Assembly: GCF_037975245.1 (NCBI RefSeq)
Contig: NC_092582.1
Span: forward strand, 24,256,577 to 24,320,576
Source of the DNA: Apostichopus japonicus
Lineage: Eukaryota > Echinodermata > Holothuroidea > Aspidochirotida > Stichopodidae
Direction: 5' to 3'
DNA length: 64,000 nt
Part shown: piece after piece, positions 59,601 through 64,000 of the stretch
Numbering within the stretch: the stretch's first letter is position 1
How the letters are laid out: every line of letters begins with the position of its first letter
Notes under the pieces: generated by a model
Databases searched by the model: none
Seen by the model: only the letters and a program-made list of their open reading frames with translations
What the model was told of the DNA's origin: nothing
Program-made: the position numbers and the translations under genes

Positions 59601-61490
59601 ATTGTACTTGTAAGAGCACTATTATTTGTCTATCTGATATAATATGTAAAAAAACGAACATGTAAAAGAATAATTCGAACCCGAAAATAAATCTGCTGAT
59701 AATATGATAAAATATGATAATGATGAAACTGGGAAAACATTGCACCAGATCGCATCTAAGGACCTTCAACTGTTCAAAAATTTCTCATACCTTCCCCTTA
59801 CACCGCTCCCCCATATCAGTCGCAAAAAGTGCTCCCCCTTGCAAATTCCTGGCTACGTCGCTGCAATGTTTTCATGTGTCAAAAAAAAAAGAACGTTGAA
59901 TAATTTGTTGAAATGTTTCCTTCTTAACTTGGACAAAGTTTTTATGGTAGGCTTATTCCGCCTTCTGTAATATTTTGTCGTTAGCAGAAAGATGCATATC
60001 TTTCTTTGTTCATCCTTCTACTAATTCGCAAAGCACGAAGCGATAATATAGGCCTAATCATCTGTTTCAATCAAAGCATCAATACGTGTTGTGTATATTT
60101 AATATCTGCATAGAGGTACTAGTTAAAATCCATCCCGTGTGTTCGAGGAACACTGACCTACACCATTTTAGACAATAGAGAATTGACACGGATTTAGTGA
60201 CAAACTTTACTTTTATATACAGATTTAAATAAAAGTAATTTTCATGTGCCTCTAAATAGAGGACAGTGTTCAAATGTAAAAGTGTTCATAAAGCTTTGTG
60301 TTTTTTTTTCTCAGAAAAGAAAAGAGATCTCATCAAGTATTCAAAAACAGCCTATCGAAAGCACTACGAAACAGCTAAGCCATTTCCTTCCATGAGCAAG
60401 TGTAGTGTTAACAGTATATTTGTTGAGGGAGGTATTTACTACTTGGCTCAGGAGGGTGATTCTATGCAGAAGCCCGATGTTCTAGAACCGTTAGAATCTT
60501 ACAACGATATTCTGAGCAGCCCTAAAACTAAATCAATGAGAAAGATTATTGAGGCTGACCCTGGGTTCGGGAAATCAACACTTGTATCACAGTTAGTCTA
60601 TGACTGGTGTACTGAGGACCCTAAATCTCCTCTCAAAGATGTAGAAATACTTATTTTTCTCCAGTTGAGGCAACTGGAAGGTGTAAAGTCTGTATACACT
60701 GCTATAAAGCATGCCATAGTGCCCGAAGATGAGGACATGGACGAATCTTGCATTCAGGAAATCCTCAAAGCATACAAAAAGTCTGTTGTCATGTTATTTG
60801 ACAGTTATGACGAGTATCCTGACCAGAAAACCAAGACACATATCTCCTCCATCATTGAGATGAAAATGTTTCTAGATATTCTTGTCATCATACTTACCAG
60901 GACATTGATCCTCCCGCCTAACTTACACCCTGATACAAAACGAATCAGATTAACAGGGTTTGGGGAGGCTGAACGTCGAAACTATGTCCTGAAGGCGGTG
61001 GCTGATGATGTCCAGTTGGCAGATCGGATCGAAAGGGAGCTTCAGAGAAACCCCTTCTTAAGCGATCTTTGCCAGGTCCCTCTCTTCTCCACTATGGTCG
61101 CTCACATAGTACACGAGAGGCCAGAAATCGAGATATTTAGCACAGTTACAAGATTTTTCACTTATGTGATCGAATGCGTTCATAATCATATGAAAATCAA
61201 GAAAGATGCTAACACTGGGGTGCCTGCTTTTGAAACGGAACTAGCTAAACTGTACCGTATTGCTTTCGATGGCCTCACACAGACGAACCAGCAGCTGTCA
61301 TGGGAGAAGACATATTTAGTTTCAGAACTTGGACAAGAGTTCTATGATAACTATATTAATCTCGGGATGTTGGCACAGGAAGTGGTTTTTGACATTCCCA
61401 AGGGTCGATATAAGACGGTTGCACGAATATGGCACAAAATCATCTGTGAGTTTTATGCCTCTCGTCATCTGGTTTGGATTCTTAGTGAAG
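56625..61490 (+). CDS. NLR-type innate immune receptor: death-fold (DED-like) plus NACHT, 5' part of the gene
   Basis: Three coding exons, 56625-56685, 58086-58376 and 60315-61490, join in frame to about 509 residues, open at the window side. Residues 1-21 are a short polar leader. Residues 22-102 form a six-helix death-fold, most like a DED (LLGLKPGEIDSIKRSKTPGL, LLDERGFITATDIGDLL). Residues from about 118 form a NACHT module with Walker A ADPGFGKST (198-206), Walker B VMLFDSYDE (276-284), a sensor-like ILTR, and the ICEFYASRHL stretch near 494 typical of the winged-helix end of NLR ATPase modules. NLRs of this design sense microbial products in the cytosol, oligomerise with ATP and recruit partners through the death-fold. 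The LRR exons are not visible. No lesion is seen, so it is likely a functional gene. An AG just before the start exon suggests an upstream untranslated exon. Confidence 0.85.
57539..57690 (+). pseudogene. Decayed duplicate of the death-fold exon
   Basis: Starts after TAAGTCGCAG, like the real exon's acceptor TATGTCGCAG. It aligns with 58086-58230 almost base for base (shared GATTCAACxATTATCAAxTTT, CTGGAGAGATTGATAG, ACACCxGGAT). Stops and indels break the frame (a TGA within the first 12 codons). It is a relic of an exon duplication in intron 1. Confidence 0.85.
58086..58376 (+). CDS. NLR exon 2: DED-like death-fold domain
   Basis: Acceptor ATGTCGCAG at 58085 and donor GAAG|GTAATC at 58377; 291 bp, phase 1 at both ends. 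It encodes FGLFKVDLADHLNDSTIQRL, SILLGLKPGEIDSIKRSKTP, GLEMVNLLDERGFITATDIG, DLLKMLRKLKLAGLAARI and a linker with KTSQ repeated. The LL-x-ERG-x-I-T-x(3)-DI-x(2)-L pattern and the closing L-x-GLA-x-RI helix favour a DED over a classic death domain. I cannot separate the two with certainty. Confidence 0.75.
59098..59863. mobile_element. hAT-like element, family D, in intron 2 of the NLR gene
   Basis: Ends CAGGGACGTAGCCAG and CTGGCTACGTCGCTG are inverted with one mismatch. The flanks CATTGTTC and CAATGTTT match at six of eight bases, compatible with an old 8-bp duplication. The interior is 0.73 kb, with a poly-C run near 59137 and a 121-residue frame at 59277-59642 that I do not recognise and take to be chance. 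The right end also occurs alone at about 3571-3606. Confidence 0.8.
60315..61490 (+). CDS. NLR exon 3: NACHT ATPase module
   Basis: Acceptor TTTTTCTCAG at 60314 and donor GAAG|GTAAGT at 61491; 1176 bp, phase 1 at both ends. It starts EKKRDLIKYSKTAYRKHYET. It holds IIEADPGFGKSTLVSQLVYD (P-loop), LIFLQLRQL, VVMLFDSYDEYPDQKT (Walker B, with the second acidic pair DE) and LVIILTRTLILPP (sensor 1). It then has RIRLTGFGEAERRNYV, a typical NACHT segment between sensor 1 and the helical domain, a P-x-F-x(2)-(M/T) loop (QVPLFSTMVAHI), and the winged-helix end. One large exon for the whole NACHT is usual in animal NLR genes. Confidence 0.88.
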
Positions 61491-64000
61491 GTAAGTCCTC
61501 AGTACCGATACTATTGATGCCATAATTTGTCATCTCTGATGTGTAAGATAATTAGTAAACTTGAGAGATGGAAGTATTGTTCGTATGTCCTCTCATGTGC
61601 ACAAACAAACAGCTTATGCTCCTCGTACCCCACCCCACAGTGTCTGCTGTAAATTAACATTCATACAACACGCGCGACAATGTAAGCAAATAAAGAGTGA
61701 TACTTTACCACTGACCCGGTTCAACCTAAGAAAGAATTGGGTTTTGATCTTTTTATATTTTTGTTTGTTGTATTTGAAGACAAAAGAGACTTAAGGTAGA
61801 GGTACCTCCAGGAACACCAAGGCAATGTCACATAAAGCAGACTACACTGGATTTTCAAACAAATTGTACACATCTGGGTAATCTAGGATAGCCATGAGTT
61901 CTTATATTGCTGTGAATGTATAACCATATCAAATACTTCGACTTTTCTATTTATTAAAAACCACGTTATTCAGCCTTTTAACTTGATTTTTGCGCGTCAG
62001 TAATATAAACTCATCCCCACATATTGTTAAATGCCTTTCCTGTGGTTAAAGTTGATTGCTTCGCAAACTTGCTAAGGTAAAGATCAAAACTAAGCAAGTA
62101 AATATATAAACCAGATCCTCATCACATTTTATATCACAAAGATATGATATATTAGAGTTGTTAATATTTTGCATCTGGCAACAGTACAATTATAAATATC
62201 ATCAAGGCAACGCTGCTGAAAATATCTCTCTTTTTATTTATGTTTCAATCATTTATCAAAAAAGCCATGTAGTATTAGCCTTTAAATCGTAATTTTACCT
62301 TAATATGAGTAGTAGCATTGACAGTCATGATTCCGTGCACATGACTTTTAGTGTTCGATTATTTGTTCAGTCATCCTAATCCAAAATTATTAAAAGTGAA
62401 GCGTTTGATAATATCTCATCTCACAAAGATTTCATAGATGACCTGGTCGACTACTACAATAACAATACACAAAATGTTAGAACGTAACCAAACGCCATGA
62501 CTTTCTTCATCCTAGGCAACTTTAGTATAGAGACAAGAACACAAACTAATAAATAACATTTAAAGGAATCTGTAATGTGGTGGCATTGTAAGAATGAATC
62601 ATGTGATACATCAGTCAAAACCTAATATCAGGAAAACTTAAATATTATTTTCATGACCCAATAAAACTAAATCATCCTCTGCAAATTCTCTCTTTTCCCT
62701 GTAATTGTTTTTCAAAGTAAATTTAACATTTCGAGGGTAATATGCTGTGAAGTGTTTGTCAAAACTTTTACCAATTCTAGCAGAGAAGAACTATAGATCA
62801 GCAACATTGATGTCCCTAACTCACGTGATGTCAATAGTATAATACATTATGCACAATTATTCCCATAATAATTTGCATAGTAATCCATTACTGAAAAAGG
62901 AACTTAAGGTCGTACTCCATATTAATAAACAAACACTAACTGTAAACAATTCTAGTCTTAAAACAACTCTGTCTATAGCCTGAAACAGGATGTCCCGTTT
63001 ACATAGTAATACCATGTTCAGGCCATACCACTCCAAATTGGAATGTTACTTTCAAATAACATTTCATATGCTGTTATCTCAAGAAGCCAACTATGCATGC
63101 AAAGTACCGCAGGTTATGCTACAGTATTGATAGTATATGTACCACCAACCACAATATCAGCCGGGACATTGTAGGAATAGGAAGTGTTTTGCTCTCCAAG
63201 CATCTTTTAATGGAGTTTGTAAGTTTCTTGGACTGTGGAATCAAGGAAAAGACAGTGTTAAATTTGATTCAATTACTTAAGTGAAATGAAAATCAGAATC
63301 TAAAGGCCAGAAAATTCCTATACAGAGCACACCAAAACTTTGAATGAAATGATATATCGAGAATGAAGTATTTTTGTATCAGCATGAATGACTTACACTA
63401 GGCTATCAATCTGAATGCCAATGGCACCGCTTCAATACTCAGTGCACTGTTGTAATATATCTTAATTTAAATCTTATCCAGGAATGCAAAAAGCATTGAT
63501 GTTTAGATTACATGCAACGAGCTTCTCCTTCAAATATATATATGATGATTCCATTCTTTTACAGATATATATATCTTACAAGTTTCCACAGTTTGCTCTG
63601 TTTCACTGACATGAAAGGACCATTGAAGATAACAAACGAGAACATAGTGATGTATATCAGTAATACATCCACTCAGACATTTCCTCATTGATGACAATAT
63701 TATCAACACTTGACCAAAACAATATAACGAGGTCTGTTAGAGGATGTTACAAAACTGACTAGTTGAGAGAAATACATCCAGTTTTACGTTTTCATTGTAA
63801 TATCTACGAAATGAGCTATGACTTTTATTTCTGTGTTGTTTAATGTGCCTCTTCACAAACTGAATTGTTAAGATCAGGATTACTGACAATGTGAGCAAGC
63901 ATCTAGCAGAGATGCATATTTGACTCATTCTTCCTTTTGGCTGCAAATAAATCAATATAACCTTTGACCACAATTGACCCTACCTTTGATAAATGAAGTC
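61491..64000. other. Intron or downstream sequence of the NLR gene; no firm exon
   Basis: I searched for leucine-rich repeats on the plus strand and found none. The open stretch 63093-63284 (ending LLMEFVSFLDCGIKEKTVLN then LIQLLK and a stop) has an AG before it and could be a terminal exon or remnant, but its phase and family are unclear. The rest is AT-rich with no recognisable repeat family. Confidence 0.4.

Noticed and set aside
59277-59642. 121-residue plus-strand frame inside the intron 2 element
   Set aside because: No transposase or other motif; the element looks non-autonomous.
63093-63284. LRR exon of the NLR gene
   Set aside because: Leucine spacing does not follow the L-x(2)-L-x-L-x(2)-N pattern; left as an uncertain stretch.

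Overview
The window is eukaryotic nuclear DNA from an animal, most likely a marine invertebrate deuterostome and probably an echinoderm. The reasons are: AT-rich sequence with short phase-consistent exons bounded by GT/AG sites; many short DNA transposon copies; the frequent AGGCCTA and TACAGTA words that I associate with echinoderm DNA; and an NLR-type innate immune gene with a death-fold N-terminus, a class strongly expanded in echinoderms. The taxon is an inference from style and gene content. No prokaryotic features, rRNA genes or CRISPR arrays are present.

Left part (1-8 kb): a minus-strand, three-exon remnant of an integrase-like, transposase-derived gene (982-2944), a strongly palindromic satellite (3086-3540), a MITE with roughly 80-bp inverted ends (3609-4401), and one unplaced minus-strand reading frame (4533-4883).

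Centre (8.3-44.1 kb): a long run of plus-strand exons. The first group (8277-24167) encodes a KDZ-family (Kyakuja/Dileera/Zisupton) transposase spread over at least eleven exons. It carries CxC, CPAC, FDANFGL, CRHG, YDIACKF and PVFHAYGHK motifs and one in-frame stop. The second group (27621-44121) encodes a separate protein with a lysine-rich, possibly HMG-like segment, a GTF2I-like repeat, a chromodomain and a ParB-like segment; it has three in-frame stops and at least one frameshift. I suggest, as inference only, that both belong to one very large, decayed, intron-bearing transposon. Younger insertions sit in its introns: a 5'-truncated RTE LINE with an 11-bp target duplication, several hAT-type MITEs with 8-bp duplications, a tRNA-derived SINE-like sequence, and a 2.1-kb foldback element with 0.42-kb inverted arms.

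Right-centre (45-56 kb): almost gene-free and repeat-rich. It holds an ~88-bp minisatellite (9 copies), a 49-bp minisatellite with a higher-order pattern (7 copies), a deleted hAT element still encoding part of the dimerisation domain, and further MITEs.

Right end (56.6-64 kb): the 5' part of an NLR gene on the plus strand. Exon 1 is a short leader, exon 2 a DED-like death-fold domain, and exon 3 a NACHT ATPase with Walker A and B motifs. All three introns are phase 1, so exons 2 and 3 are symmetric modules. A mutated second copy of the death-fold exon lies in intron 1. The LRR part expected of an NLR is not recognisable before the window ends.
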